Part shown: positions 25,351 to 37,350 of the stretch, in pieces
Layout of the letters: the number at the start of each line of letters is the position of its first letter
Numbering within the stretch: position 1 is the stretch's first letter
From: Variovorax sp. KK3
GTDB lineage: Bacteria > Pseudomonadota > Gammaproteobacteria > Burkholderiales > Burkholderiaceae_C
Assembly: GCF_001984055.1 (NCBI RefSeq)
Contig: NZ_LYVO01000026.1
Span: 20,482 to 84,481 of the forward strand
Direction: 5' to 3'
Length of the DNA stretch: 64,000 nt
Translations under genes and position numbers: made by a program
Notes under the pieces: model-generated
What the model was told of the DNA's origin: nothing
Database searches by the model: none
The model's input: the letters and a program-made list of their open reading frames with translations, nothing else

Positions 25351-26157
25351 TCACACCCGCAGCACTCCCGCGGCTTCCATCCAGCGAATGTCCCAGGCCC
25401 GCTGCCCTTGCATCTGCAAGCCATCTGCTAAAGCGGCGATCTGGCTCATGATCTCTTCTGTTTCGGCAGGCTTGGTATGGGTTATGTAGATGGGGTATTC
25501 CCTAGCCGGCGCGATCTGCGCCAGCTCGTCCGCCAGGGTCGCGGGCGACAGGTGGAGGCTCCGGCGAGCCAGGCCCTGCTCCCTATTGCTGAACGCCGTC
25601 TCGATGACCAGCATCGCGACGTCCAGTTGGTTCACCCGCTGCCAGAACGCCGGATTTCGTTCCGTGTCGCCGCTGAAGACCCAGTGCGGCCCACCGCTGG
25701 CACAACGCACGGCAAAGCCGCAGGCCGGTACCGCATGGACGGCCGGAAGCACTTCGATGTGCTTCAGGGCCGCCGTGCCAAGCTCCAGCTCTTGCCCGAT
25801 CACGATGTCGTGGAAGGTGACGAAGGGCGCCTCCAGGCTGGGGATGCTCGCGAAGTCGGGCCAGATGACGTTGTTGAAGACGTGGGCGCGCAGCGCTTCG
25901 ATGGTGGCGCGCAAGGCATGCACGCGCAGGGGCTTGTTGCGGCGGCTGGCGACCGCGTCGAGCATCAGGGGCAGCGCGGCAACATGGTCCAGGTGCGAAT
26001 GGGTGAGCACCACGTCGTCGATGGCGCTCATCTCGTCCAGCGTGAGGTCGCCGACGCCCGTGCCAGCGTCGACCAGCAAATCGCTGTCGACCAGGAACGA
26101 GGTCGTTCGGCAGTCTTTCGCGATGGCGCCCGAGCACCCCAACACGCGCACATGCAT
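25351..26157 (-). CDS. MBL-fold metallohydrolase, possibly class II cyclic-nucleotide phosphodiesterase
   Basis: 268 residues. The metal motif HSHLDH lies at 53-58, with further ligands in VHAVPACGF, FSGDTERNP and ITHTKP. The early pattern TSFLVDSDLLVDAGTGVGDL and the order of metal ligands are those of class II cAMP phosphodiesterases (CpdP/PDE type II) rather than glyoxalase II or RNase Z. The reaction is therefore suggested but not proven. No signal peptide is seen. It stands alone, upstream of pilA on the same strand, with 207 bp to the next gene. Confidence 0.75.
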   Translation of the reverse strand: MHVRVLGCSGAIAKDCRTTSFLVDSDLLVDAGTGVGDLTLDEMSAIDDVVLTHSHLDHVAALPLMLDAVASRRNKPLRVHALRATIEALRAHVFNNVIWPDFASIPSLEAPFVTFHDIVIGQELELGTAALKHIEVLPAVHAVPACGFAVRCASGGPHWVFSGDTERNPAFWQRVNQLDVAMLVIETAFSNREQGLARRSLHLSPATLADELAQIAPAREYPIYITHTKPAETEEIMSQIAALADGLQMQGQRAWDIRWMEAAGVLRV

Positions 26158-26364
26158 TTGTGTGGGCCTTTGTTTACCTGAGTGCTATTTGCTTCGAATC
26201 GGATTGCGCCGTCCCGGCCGGATGACTTTGGCGCGCGGACAGCGAGGCTAAACGCTCAGCGCACAGACGGTAAAGGACTTTTTTGGCACCGACGGCCGGG
26301 CGTGGCGCGAACGCCCCATCAACCGCAGTCGACGCCGCGCGGCAGGCAACTCAGCAGTAGGCGC

Positions 26365-27015
26365 TTAGCCGGCGACGAACTGCATGCGGGTTCCGCCCAG
26401 CTCGAGCACGTCGCCATCCTGCAAGGCGACGGCCTCGTTGCCGAGCGGCTCGCCATTGAGCGCGGTGCCGCCGTCGATGGGCGCCACGACGTAGCCATGC
26501 AGGCGCCGCGTAACGGCGGCCACGGCCACGCCGGGCTTGCCGATGGTGGTCACGACCTTCTGCAGCGAAAGCTCGCGCCCGGCACCGCTGCCCGACAGCA
26601 CGCGGATGACGGCCACACCGGCGCTGCCGCCCAAAGGCGTGTGGATGGTCGGGTCGGACGAAAGCGGAATGGGCCCCGATGGCACGCCCGGGGCGACGAC
26701 GGCCGGGCCCGCGGCCTCGGCCACGGCAGCGCCGACCAGATAGCGAATCTTGTACTTGCCGACCTCGACGACGTCGTTGTGCTCCAGGGCCTGCTTCTTG
26801 ACGGCACGCCCGTTGACGTAGGTGCCGTTGGTGCTGTTGAGGTCTTCCAGGTAGACGTCGCCGCCGATCATGTGCAGCACGGCGTGCTCGCCGCTGATCG
26901 CGAGGTTGTCGATGACGATGTCGTTGTACGGCCGCCGGCCCAGCGTGGTGCGGTCCTTGGCGAGCGTCACTTCCTTGATAACGACGCCGTCGATCGAAAC
27001 GATCATTTTCGGCAT
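26365..27015 (-). CDS. FHA-domain protein with two FHA-like units
   Basis: 216 residues. The N-terminal FHA domain (about 20-90) has the phosphothreonine-binding pattern GRRPYNDIVIDN, SGEHAVL and LNSTNGTYVNG. A second, degenerate FHA-like unit (about 137-216) keeps TTIGKPG, GTALNGEPL and LQDGDVLELGG but lacks the Ser-X-X-His block. A Pro- and Ala-rich linker joins them. FHA proteins read Ser/Thr phosphorylation. The PP2C phosphatase 66 bp upstream on the same strand is the likely partner; no kinase gene is near. Confidence 0.88.
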   Translation of the reverse strand: MPKMIVSIDGVVIKEVTLAKDRTTLGRRPYNDIVIDNLAISGEHAVLHMIGGDVYLEDLNSTNGTYVNGRAVKKQALEHNDVVEVGKYKIRYLVGAAVAEAAGPAVVAPGVPSGPIPLSSDPTIHTPLGGSAGVAVIRVLSGSGAGRELSLQKVVTTIGKPGVAVAAVTRRLHGYVVAPIDGGTALNGEPLGNEAVALQDGDVLELGGTRMQFVAG

Positions 27016-27081
27016 GGCCGGCTCCTGGATCTCATTTGTAGGTTCACGGAGGTCACACGGACCGGTGCTTGCCCGAGCGGG

Positions 27082-27891
27082 CTATCCGGGGGCGCGGGAC
27101 GCGTCGCTCGAACGGGCCCGGGCGAGGACAACGGATATGTTGTCCTTGCCGCCATTCTCGTTTGCAGCTGCAACCAAAAGTGTTGCTTTTTCAAATAGCC
27201 CCGCATCTTGCAACAAAATCGTGAAAAGCTGCCCGTCGGGCACCATCTCGCTCAGGCCATCGGAACATAGCAGGAAAAGGTCGCCCGATTGCACGCCGTG
27301 CTCATGCAATTCGAGTTCGACATGGCGCTCGATTCCCAGGGCTCGCGTGACCAGGTTGCGGTGCGGCGACAGGCTGGCCTGCTCCGGCGTGATGGCGCCG
27401 GCATCGAGTTGCTCCTGCAGCAGCGAATGGTCGCGCGTGAGCAGCTCGAGTTTGTCGTCCCGCAGGCGATAGCAGCGCGAATCGCCGATGTGGCCGACGA
27501 TCGCGCGGCGCGGCCCGAAGGCGGCCAGCACGAGCGTGGTGCCCATGCCGGCAAGTTGCACGTTGGCCACACCGGCTTCCAGGATGGCGGAGTTGGCTTC
27601 GTCGGTGCCGGCCTGGAGGGCGCGGCGCACGGCCCGCGGGTTGGCCGACAGCCCCGCATGGGTGAGCCAACGGCCGAAGCTGGCCTGCAGCAGCGCAATC
27701 GCCATGCCGCTGGCCACTTCGCCGCCGTTGTAGCCGCCCATGCCGTCGGCCAGCAACACCAGGCCGAGCCCCGGGTCGTAGGCGATGGTGTCCTCGTTGT
27801 TGGCGCGCACCCGGCCGGGGTCGGTGAGCGCGGCGTAGTCCCAGGAGAGCGAGCCGGTATCGGAAAGGACGGGTGCGCCTGGGTTAACCAT
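27082..27891 (-). CDS. PP2C-family Ser/Thr protein phosphatase
   Basis: 269 residues, close to the 240-260 of bacterial Stp/PrpC enzymes. The metal-binding motifs are present: DPGRVRANNEDT near 24-35, LLADGMGGYNGGEVAS near 47-62, HIGDSRCYRL in the middle, LCSDGLSEMV, and KDNISVVLAR near the end. It removes phosphate from Ser/Thr in the cytoplasm using two Mn2+ or Mg2+ ions. It is followed by the FHA gene on the same strand. The TerC gene upstream is 32 bp away, so the three may be cotranscribed. Confidence 0.92.
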   Translation of the reverse strand: MVNPGAPVLSDTGSLSWDYAALTDPGRVRANNEDTIAYDPGLGLVLLADGMGGYNGGEVASGMAIALLQASFGRWLTHAGLSANPRAVRRALQAGTDEANSAILEAGVANVQLAGMGTTLVLAAFGPRRAIVGHIGDSRCYRLRDDKLELLTRDHSLLQEQLDAGAITPEQASLSPHRNLVTRALGIERHVELELHEHGVQSGDLFLLCSDGLSEMVPDGQLFTILLQDAGLFEKATLLVAAANENGGKDNISVVLARARSSDASRAPG

Positions 27892-27923
27892 GAATCAGTT
27901 CAATTGAAAATCAACGGCCGCGA

Positions 27924-28607
27924 TCATTGCACGTTCGCGGCGCCGCGCTTCTGCAGCCACTTGCCGAAAGCGACGACGAATACCGCACCCGCTGCTGCGC
28001 CGGCGTAATGCAGCCAGGGTGCGGCGGCCAGCGTGTCGTGGAGGACGACGTCGCCGACGGCCGTTTCACCACCGACCCACCCGATCAGGGCGGCGCCGAG
28101 GATGATGATGATGGGGAAACGCTCCATGAGCTTGATCATCAGGGTACTGCCGAAAATCACCAGCGGGATGCTGATGGCCAAACCCAGAACCAGCAAGACC
28201 ATGCTGCCCTGGGCTGCGGCCGCAACCGCGATCACATTGTCGAGGCTCATCACCAAGTCGGCGAGCAAGATGGTGCGCACGGCGGCGAACATGCTGCCAT
28301 ATTGCTTCTCTTCGCCATTGTCTTCATCTTCCTCGCCGAGCAACTGCACGCCGATCCACAACAGCAACGCCCCGCCCAGAATCTGCAAGTACGGCAAGGC
28401 CAGGAGCTTCGCGGCGATGACGGTCAGCGCGATCCGCAACACCACCGCGGCGCCCGAGCCGAACAGCACGGCTTTTTGCTGCTGCGCCGGCGGCAAGGAC
28501 CGGGCGGCCATCGCGATCACCACCGCGTTGTCTCCCGAAAGAATGATGTTGATCCAGACGATCTTGACGAGTCCGATCCAGAAGTCGGTAGTTTGCAAAT
28601 ATTCCAT
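27924..28607 (-). CDS. TerC family integral membrane protein, second copy
   Basis: 227 residues with seven hydrophobic segments. Signatures: INIILSGDNAVVIAM near 19-33 and ADLVMSLDNVIAVAA near 105-119. It differs from the copy at 1141 in having Asn20 where that copy has Asp20. The 89 bp upstream hold only the sucD terminator hairpin, with no riboswitch motif. This copy therefore either has a different control or is read with the sucCD transcript past the terminator. The metal or other substrate is not known. Confidence 0.9.
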   Translation of the reverse strand: MEYLQTTDFWIGLVKIVWINIILSGDNAVVIAMAARSLPPAQQQKAVLFGSGAAVVLRIALTVIAAKLLALPYLQILGGALLLWIGVQLLGEEDEDNGEEKQYGSMFAAVRTILLADLVMSLDNVIAVAAAAQGSMVLLVLGLAISIPLVIFGSTLMIKLMERFPIIIILGAALIGWVGGETAVGDVVLHDTLAAAPWLHYAGAAAGAVFVVAFGKWLQKRGAANVQ

Positions 28608-28631
28608 GTCTCGCTTCCACTGTTATGAATT

Positions 28632-28668
28632 GAAAAAGCGCTCGCAACGTGAATTGCGAGCGCTTTTC
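28632..28668. terminator. Terminator between sucD and the second terC
   Basis: GCGCTCGCAA (28638-28647) pairs with TTGCGAGCGC (28654-28663) around a six-base loop, flanked by A and T runs on both sides, so it could work on either strand. Its main job is to end the sucCD transcript on the minus strand. Confidence 0.85.
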
Positions 28669-28696
28669 CTTTTGTGTGGCTTGGGAGGAGGACGAC

Positions 28697-29590
28697 CTAG
28701 ATCTGCGCCTTGAGCAGCTTGCCGAGCTCCGAGAAGTTGCGGGTGATCTTGAAGCCGCACTCTTCCATGATGGCGAGCTTGGCTTCGGCCGTGTCGGCAC
28801 CGCCGGAAATCAGCGCGCCTGCATGGCCCATGCGCTTGCCGGGAGGCGCCGTCACACCGGCGATGAAGCCGACCACCGGCTTCTTCATGTTGTCCTTGCA
28901 CCAGCGCGCGGCGTCGGCTTCATCGGGGCCGCCGATCTCGCCGATCATGATCACGGCGTCGGTGTCGGGATCGTCGTTGAAGGCCTTCATCACGTCGATG
29001 TGCTTGAGCCCGTTGATCGGATCGCCGCCGATGCCCACGGCGCTCGACTGGCCCAGGCCGATTTCGGTGAGCTGCGCCACGGCTTCATAGGTCAGCGTGC
29101 CGGAGCGGCTGACCACGCCGATGCGGCCCTTGCGGTGGATGTGGCCGGGCATGATGCCGATCTTGATCTCGTCGGGCGTGATCAGGCCGGGGCAGTTCGG
29201 GCCGAGGAGCAGCGTCTGCTTGCCGCCCGCGGCCACCCTGGCCTTCATCTTGTTGCGCACTTCGAGCATGTCCCGGACGGGGATGCCTTCGGTGATGCAG
29301 ATCGCCAGATCGAGGTCGGCCTCGGCGGCTTCCCAGATCGCGGCGGCGGCGCCGGCCGGCGGCACGTAGATGACCGAGACGGTGGCGCCGGTCTTCTGGG
29401 CGGCTTCTTTCACCGAGCCGAAGATCGGGATGTTGAAGATCGACTCGCCGGCCTTCTTCGGGTTGACGCCGGCCACGAAGCAGTTCTTGCCATTCGCATA
29501 TTCCTGGCACTTCTCGGTGTGGAACTGGCCGGTCTTGCCCGTGATGCCCTGGGTGATGACTTTGGTGTCTTTATTGATGTAGATCGACAT
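28697..29590 (-). CDS. sucD: Succinyl-CoA synthetase (ADP-forming) alpha subunit
   Basis: 297 residues, standard length. Converts succinyl-CoA to succinate with nucleotide formation in the TCA cycle, as a complex with SucC. The CoA-binding Rossmann fold begins [21 protein letters not shown]. The phosphorylated histidine sits in [12 protein letters not shown], and SGTLTYEAV and GIGGDPI are typical. The ATG at 29590 is 12 bp after the sucC stop, so the two form an operon. A terminator follows at 28632-28668. SSADH at 56990 would feed the same succinate pool. Confidence 0.97.
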   Translation of the reverse strand: MSIYINKDTKVITQGITGKTGQFHTEKCQEYANGKNCFVAGVNPKKAGESIFNIPIFGSVKEAAQKTGATVSVIYVPPAGAAAAIWEAAEADLDLAICITEGIPVRDMLEVRNKMKARVAAGGKQTLLLGPNCPGLITPDEIKIGIMPGHIHRKGRIGVVSRSGTLTYEAVAQLTEIGLGQSSAVGIGGDPINGLKHIDVMKAFNDDPDTDAVIMIGEIGGPDEADAARWCKDNMKKPVVGFIAGVTAPPGKRMGHAGALISGGADTAEAKLAIMEECGFKITRNFSELGKLLKAQI

Positions 29591-29601
29591 GACGATGTTC
29601 C

Positions 29602-30765
<1,164 letters not shown>

Positions 30766-30958
30766 GAGGGTGTCTCTCGGGGAACGAGGTTGGAAACGGG
30801 GAATCTGGTGTTGCCCTCGGGCCGCGACGCTCGGGCGGGGCCGGGCGGAGGACAGCCGGGGACTGTATCATGGTGCGCCGCACCAACGGTAATACCTTCC
30901 TGCGGTGACTACGTAGTTTCTTCTTAACGCCCTCCCCAGGCAATCCGAGGCGTCCACC

Positions 30959-31882
30959 ATGCCCAAGGTCTTCATCGACGGCGAAGCCGGCACCACCGGC
31001 CTCCAGATCCGCGAGCGCCTGCAGACGATGCAGCAGATCGAGCTCGTGAGCATCGCCCCCCAGCTGCGAAAAGACGTCGCGGCCAAGCGCGAGCTGATGG
31101 CCGGCGTCGACCTCGTGGTGCTTTGCCTGCATGACGACGCGGCGCGCGAATCGGTGGCGCTCATCGATCAGCTCGAAGGCCGCCGCCCCAAGATCATCGA
31201 TGCGTCGACGGCCCATCGCACCGCCGCCGGCTGGGCATTCGGCTTCCCCGAACTGGCCGAGGGTCAGAAGGAAGCCGTGGCCAAGGCGGACCGCGTGGCC
31301 AACCCCGGCTGCTACGCCACCGGCGCGATCGCCATCGTCCGCCCCCTGATCGATGCAGGCCTGCTGCCGGCCGACCACGCCATCGCACTGCCTTCGGTCA
31401 GCGGCTATTCCGGCGGCGGGCGCACCATGATCGAGGCGTACGAAGCCGGCCAGGCGCCGCTTTTCGAGACCTACGCGCTCGGCCTCAAGCACAAGCACAT
31501 TCCCGAGATCATGAAATACACCGGCCTCACCCGCCGGCCTGTGTTCATTCCCTCGGTGGGCAACTTCAAGCAGGGCATGCTGGTGCAACTGCCGCTGCAC
31601 CTCGACGACCTGCCCGGCCGCCCGAAGGCAGGCGACCTGCAGGACGCGCTCGCCGCGCATTACGCCCGCAGCAACACGCCCGAGCAGTTCGTGAAGGTGC
31701 TGCCGCCGACCGACGACGGCAAGCTCGACGCCCTCGCGCTCAACGACACCAACAATCTCGAGATCCGCGTGTTCCCAAACGAGGACCATCGCCATGCGGT
31801 CGTCATCGCACGTCTCGACAACCTGGGCAAGGGCGCCAGCGGCGCGGCGGTGCAGAACCTCAAGCTGATGCTCGGCCTCTGA
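30959..31882 (+). CDS. argC: N-acetyl-gamma-glutamyl-phosphate reductase, type 2
   Basis: 307 residues, shorter than type-1 ArgC (about 340) and matching the type-2 form. NADPH-dependent third step of arginine synthesis. The nucleotide site [17 protein letters not shown] opens the protein. The catalytic cysteine is C118 in [10 protein letters not shown], and [12 protein letters not shown] and KHKHIPEI are conserved. It is a single gene between divergent sucC and convergent recX. No other arg gene is in the window. Confidence 0.94.
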   Translation: MPKVFIDGEAGTTGLQIRERLQTMQQIELVSIAPQLRKDVAAKRELMAGVDLVVLCLHDDAARESVALIDQLEGRRPKIIDASTAHRTAAGWAFGFPELAEGQKEAVAKADRVANPGCYATGAIAIVRPLIDAGLLPADHAIALPSVSGYSGGGRTMIEAYEAGQAPLFETYALGLKHKHIPEIMKYTGLTRRPVFIPSVGNFKQGMLVQLPLHLDDLPGRPKAGDLQDALAAHYARSNTPEQFVKVLPPTDDGKLDALALNDTNNLEIRVFPNEDHRHAVVIARLDNLGKGASGAAVQNLKLMLGL

Positions 31883-31948
31883 AGCCGCGCCCGCCCTGCA
31901 ACGGTCGGCCCTGCCCTGCCGCCTTGCATTTGCACGGCGCATCACTGC

Positions 31949-32401
31949 TCACTCGTCGTCGAAGTCGCTTCGTAGCACCCTGGCGACGACGCCGGCGGCG
32001 AAGCCCCGGCTCAGCATGAATCGAAGCTGCTTCGCGCGCTCGGCCGCACTGCCGGGCGGTGTGCCGAAGCGCTGAAGCCAGACCGCGCGAGCCCGTTCGA
32101 GCTCGCTGTCCGCGAGGGCTGCCACCGCTTCGGCCACCATGTCGGGCGCGACGCCCTTGTGCAGCAACTCCTGCCGCACCCGCGCTGCGCCATGGCGCGC
32201 GGCCCGCTGGTGCACCACCGACTCGACCACTCTCGCCTCGCTGATGTGGTTCTTGGCAGCCAGTTCGTCCAGCGCGCGGGCCAGGGTGCCGGGCTCTTCC
32301 TCGTAGCGGGCCAACTTGCGCTCGAGTTCGCTGCGAGTGTGCTCGCGCTGGCTGAGAAGGCGCAGGGCCCGGCCCTTGAGGGAGGGGGCGGCGAAGGCCA
32401 T
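31949..32401 (-). CDS. recX: RecX regulatory protein
   Basis: 150 residues, the usual length. RecX binds RecA filaments and limits their activity. The three-helix repeats are visible: ALRLLSQREHTRSELERKL, LAAKNHISEARVVESVVHQ and VWLQRFG. It lies 12 bp downstream of recA on the same strand, the common recA-recX arrangement. Confidence 0.94.
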   Translation of the reverse strand: MAFAAPSLKGRALRLLSQREHTRSELERKLARYEEEPGTLARALDELAAKNHISEARVVESVVHQRAARHGAARVRQELLHKGVAPDMVAEAVAALADSELERARAVWLQRFGTPPGSAAERAKQLRFMLSRGFAAGVVARVLRSDFDDE

Positions 32402-32413
32402 CTCCGCGACAGC

Positions 32414-33487
<1,074 letters not shown>

Positions 33488-33535
33488 GTGGAAATCTCCT
33501 TGAGGATCAATAGGTTGCTATGGATTTCGCCCAAC

Positions 33536-33551
33536 CTGCTTTTAACGACAG
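33536..33551 (-). promoter_or_regulatory. Candidate LexA (SOS) box upstream of recA
   Basis: On the minus strand CTGTCGTTAAAAGCAG matches the CTGT-N8-ACAG consensus with one change (GCAG). It lies about 50 bp before the recA start, in the right place for an operator. A match this short is weak by itself. Confidence 0.4.
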
Positions 33552-33634
33552 CCTGGATGCTTGATCAGTAGTGTAGGGGTTGATGGAATCTTGAAAACCC
33601 ATTTTTTGGTCAGCCTGGCTTACTATCGACAGCC

Positions 33635-34120
33635 ATGATCGACAGCGCATTTCCGATAGACCCCGACGCCTGGCGGCAAACCCACCTGGGCCGCCTGCTG
33701 GGCCACGCCATGCGCCGCTTCGACGAGCGCGTGCTGCAGTTGATGGCGCACGATGCCGACGTGCCGCTGGCGCTGTCCAACCTCGCGGCGCGCGCGCAGG
33801 TCAGCGCCGCCCACATCCACATCACGCGGCACCTGTCTCGCCAAGGCTCGCGGCTGACCGAGCTGGCCTACAGCGCCGGCATGACCAAGCAGGCGATGGG
33901 CAAGCTGGTCGACCAGTGCGAGGCCTGGGGCCTGGTGACGCGTGGCCCCGACGACCGCGACGCCCGCGCCCGGCGCGTGGTGTTCACCACCGACGGCCTC
34001 GCCTGGCTGGAAGCCTTTCGCCGCGCGGTGGCGCAGGCCGAGCACGAGTTCCGCACCAGCGTGGGCGACGAGGTCGCCACCGTGGTTTCCATCGGACTCG
34101 AAGCCTATGCCGCAGCCTAG
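33635..34120 (+). CDS. MarR family transcriptional regulator
   Basis: 161 residues. The winged helix-turn-helix spans about 60-125: ITRHLSRQGSRLTELAYSAGMTKQAMGKLVDQ as recognition region, then the wing GLVTRGPDDRDARARRVVFTTDG, which holds the family DXRXXR motif. It has no obvious target next to it; the following gene is a response regulator on the same strand 60 bp away. Ligand unknown. Confidence 0.9.
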   Translation: MIDSAFPIDPDAWRQTHLGRLLGHAMRRFDERVLQLMAHDADVPLALSNLAARAQVSAAHIHITRHLSRQGSRLTELAYSAGMTKQAMGKLVDQCEAWGLVTRGPDDRDARARRVVFTTDGLAWLEAFRRAVAQAEHEFRTSVGDEVATVVSIGLEAYAAA

Positions 34121-34180
34121 AATCCCGCGCAGTAGACGGCCCGGCGACCCGCGCAGGGCCGCCACGTCTGGAGAGACGGC

Positions 34181-34852
<672 letters not shown>

Positions 34853-34880
34853 TCCGCCACCTCTGTTTCCCGGGCGCTCG

Positions 34881-36332
34881 GTGAAGCTCTTCCAGCGCGC
34901 GCAGCGCTCCCTCTTCGGCGAGATCCTCGATTGGATGCTCACGCCGCTCCTGCTGCTGGTGCCGGTAAGCATCGGCGTGACCTGGCTCGTGGCCCAGGGC
35001 ATCGCCAACGCGCCCTTCGACCGCACGCTCGAATACAACATCCAGGCGCTGGCCCGGCTGGTGGACGTGACGGCCCGGCAAGAGCCCTTTCTGCTGCCGC
35101 CCACGGCCCACGAGATCCTGCGGGCCCACGACGCAGACCACGTCTACTTCCAGCTGCTCGACGGCGACGGCCGGCTCCTCGCCGGCGAACGCGACCTGCC
35201 GGAGCCCAACACCGACGAGCCACCCGCGTCGGGCGTGGTCTACCTGCACAACGCCGCCTTCCACGGCCAGCCCGTGCGCGTGGCCTCGCTGTGGATCGCC
35301 GGCCAGACGCCCGAAGCGCCCCCGGCCCTGCTGCAGCTGGCCGAGACGCGCGAAAAGCAGTCGGTGCTGGCCGGCGAGATCATCAAGGGCGTGCTGCTGC
35401 CGCAGTTCGCCATCCTGCCGCTGGCGGTGCTGCTGATCTGGCTGGCGCTGGTGCGCGGCATCAAGCCGCTGTCGGTGATCGAGGCGCGCATCCGCGAGCG
35501 CCGGCCGGGCGACCTGAGCCCGCTCGACGAATCTTCGGTGCCGCTGGAAGTCGTGCCGCTGGTGCTCTCGGTCAACGACCTGCTGAACAAGCTCAGCGAC
35601 TCGATCGGCACGCAGAAGCGCTTTCTGGCCGATGCGGCACACCAGCTCAAGACGCCGCTGGCGGGGCTGCGCATGCAGGCCGACCTGGCGCAGCGAGAAG
35701 GCGCCGACGCGGCCGAACTCAAGCAGTCGCTCAAGCAGATCGGCCGCGCGAGCATCCGCGCCACGCACACGGTGAATCAATTGCTGTCGCTGGCCCGCGC
35801 CGAGGGCGGCGGCGCGGCCATCGCGCGGCAGTCCTGCGACCTGGCGAAGCTCACGATCGAGGTGGTGCGCGAGGCAGTGCCGCGCGCCATCGAGAAACGC
35901 ATCGACCTGGGCTACGACGGCGCCGAGCCGGGCGCGCCGGGCGTGGTGCTCGAAGGCAATCCAACCTTGCTGAAGGAGCTGGTGCGCAACCTGGTGGACA
36001 ACGCGATCAACTACACGCCCTCGACACCCGCGCGCCCCGGCGTGATCACAGCGCGCGTGCTGGGCGACCCCTTCGGCCGCATCATCATCCTGCAGGTCGA
36101 AGACAACGGCCCCGGCATCCCCGAAGGCGAACGCGAGCTGGTGTTCGAGCCCTTCTATCGCGTGCTCGGCAACGAGGCCGACGGCTCCGGCCTGGGCCTG
36201 CCGATCGTGCGGGAGATCGCGCGCAAGCACCATGCGACCGTGAGCCTCGAAGACGCCCATCCGGCCCAGCGCCCGCTGGGGGCGCGCTTCAGCCTGCGCT
36301 TCGACGCCAACGACCTCGAGGAAGAAGACTGA
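34881..36332 (+). CDS. Sensor histidine kinase (TctE/QseC-like)
   Basis: 483 residues from a GTG start at 34881. Membrane helix at about 22-42, periplasmic domain about 45-165, second membrane helix about 172-192, HAMP-like linker, then the phosphoacceptor H254 in DAAHQLKTPLAGLR. The ATPase domain shows NLVDNAINYTP, DNGPGIPEGE and SGLGLPIVREIA. It would phosphorylate the response regulator encoded just upstream. Inner-membrane protein. Confidence 0.93.
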   Translation: MKLFQRAQRSLFGEILDWMLTPLLLLVPVSIGVTWLVAQGIANAPFDRTLEYNIQALARLVDVTARQEPFLLPPTAHEILRAHDADHVYFQLLDGDGRLLAGERDLPEPNTDEPPASGVVYLHNAAFHGQPVRVASLWIAGQTPEAPPALLQLAETREKQSVLAGEIIKGVLLPQFAILPLAVLLIWLALVRGIKPLSVIEARIRERRPGDLSPLDESSVPLEVVPLVLSVNDLLNKLSDSIGTQKRFLADAAHQLKTPLAGLRMQADLAQREGADAAELKQSLKQIGRASIRATHTVNQLLSLARAEGGGAAIARQSCDLAKLTIEVVREAVPRAIEKRIDLGYDGAEPGAPGVVLEGNPTLLKELVRNLVDNAINYTPSTPARPGVITARVLGDPFGRIIILQVEDNGPGIPEGERELVFEPFYRVLGNEADGSGLGLPIVREIARKHHATVSLEDAHPAQRPLGARFSLRFDANDLEEED

Positions 36333-36356
36333 ACGCCGGGCCTCGACGGGGCAGGA

Positions 36357-36548
36357 CTAAGGCCTGGGCGCCGACTCGTCCTTGAGGATCTTCAGCATCT
36401 GCGGCCGGATCTGCTGCGTGAGCCGCTCCGGCTCGCCCTGCGCCAGGCTTGCGGGCACCATGCCGAACATGGCCAGCCCGCCACGCGACCAGGTGAAGTA
36501 CAGCAGGTTGGCCACCAGCAGCAGAACGACGAGCACGCGCAACGGCAT
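36357..36548 (-). CDS. Small membrane protein, possible remnant of a SPOR-domain protein
   Basis: 63 residues: a single N-terminal membrane helix (LRVLVVLLLVANLLYFTWSRG) and a short polar tail with RLTQQIRPQMLKIL. In related bacteria this N-terminal pattern heads longer proteins with a C-terminal SPOR domain near birA. Here the frame stops before any SPOR sequence. It lies 5 bp after the birA stop and is likely in the same operon. The link to SPOR proteins is from memory of the family and is inference. Confidence 0.55.
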   Translation of the reverse strand: MPLRVLVVLLLVANLLYFTWSRGGLAMFGMVPASLAQGEPERLTQQIRPQMLKILKDESAPRP

Positions 36549-36553
36549 GGATC

Positions 36554-37348
36554 TCAGCCCGCGGCGCGCGGCCGCACGCTCACTTCGGAACTGGTGACGG
36601 TCTTCATGCCCGAGGCCGTGCGCACCAGCAACTCGCCGCCCCAGCCGACGCCTTCACAGTGGCCCGTGGTGCCGTCGCTGAGTTGCACCTCGCGTCCGCG
36701 CAGCAGGTCACGCGCAGCAAAGCGCTCGGCAAAGGGCACGAAGCCGCGCTCGCCGAACAGCAGCACCTGCGACACCAGCGGCGGCACGATCTCGCGCAGC
36801 AGCTGGGGCGCGGTGGCATCGGGGCGCCACTGCGCGATCCAGGCCGGCGCGGTGCTCATGCCCGTGCCCTCGCGCGCGCCGATGTTGATGCCGATGCCGA
36901 TCACCAGGTAGCGCTCGGCGATGCCGTCCTGCGGCACGGCGGTTTCGATCAGGATGCCGCCGAGCTTGCGCTCGTTCACCCACAGGTCGTTGGGCCACTT
37001 GAGCGCGACGTCGGCCGCGTTCGACGGGTCGAGGCTCTCGGCCACGCTGACGCCGACCGCGAGCGACAGGCCGGACCAGTCCCGCGGCATCAGCGGCAGC
37101 CCCAGCGAGAAGGTCAGCGAGGCGGGCTCGCGCTCGGCCTGCGCGCTCTGCCAGGGCCGGCCCATGCGGCCGCGGCCGGCCGTCTGCCGCTTCGCGACCA
37201 TCAGCGTCGGCTGAATGCGGCCATCGCGCGCCCGGCGCATCAGCTCGCTGCTGGTCGAGTCGATCTCGTCGACCACCTCGACGGCCAGCCCCGGCAGCTG
37301 CGGGGCCACTGCCGCGGCGATCGCGTCTTCGAACCAGGAGTCGGCCAT
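36554..37348 (-). CDS. birA: Biotin-[acetyl-CoA-carboxylase] ligase BirA, without repressor domain
   Basis: 264 residues from the ATG at 37348. The catalytic core is complete: STSSELMRRARDG, the biotinyl-AMP loop TAGRGRMGRPW, KWPNDLWVNERKLGGILIE and VIGIGINIG, plus a short C-terminal SH3-like domain. The N-terminal helix-turn-helix of E. coli BirA (321 residues) is absent, so it should be an enzyme and not a repressor. It attaches biotin to AccB and similar carriers. The SET-domain gene stops 2 bp upstream of its start. Confidence 0.93.
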   Translation of the reverse strand: MADSWFEDAIAAAVAPQLPGLAVEVVDEIDSTSSELMRRARDGRIQPTLMVAKRQTAGRGRMGRPWQSAQAEREPASLTFSLGLPLMPRDWSGLSLAVGVSVAESLDPSNAADVALKWPNDLWVNERKLGGILIETAVPQDGIAERYLVIGIGINIGAREGTGMSTAPAWIAQWRPDATAPQLLREIVPPLVSQVLLFGERGFVPFAERFAARDLLRGREVQLSDGTTGHCEGVGWGGELLVRTASGMKTVTSSEVSVRPRAAG

Positions 37349-37350
37349 GG

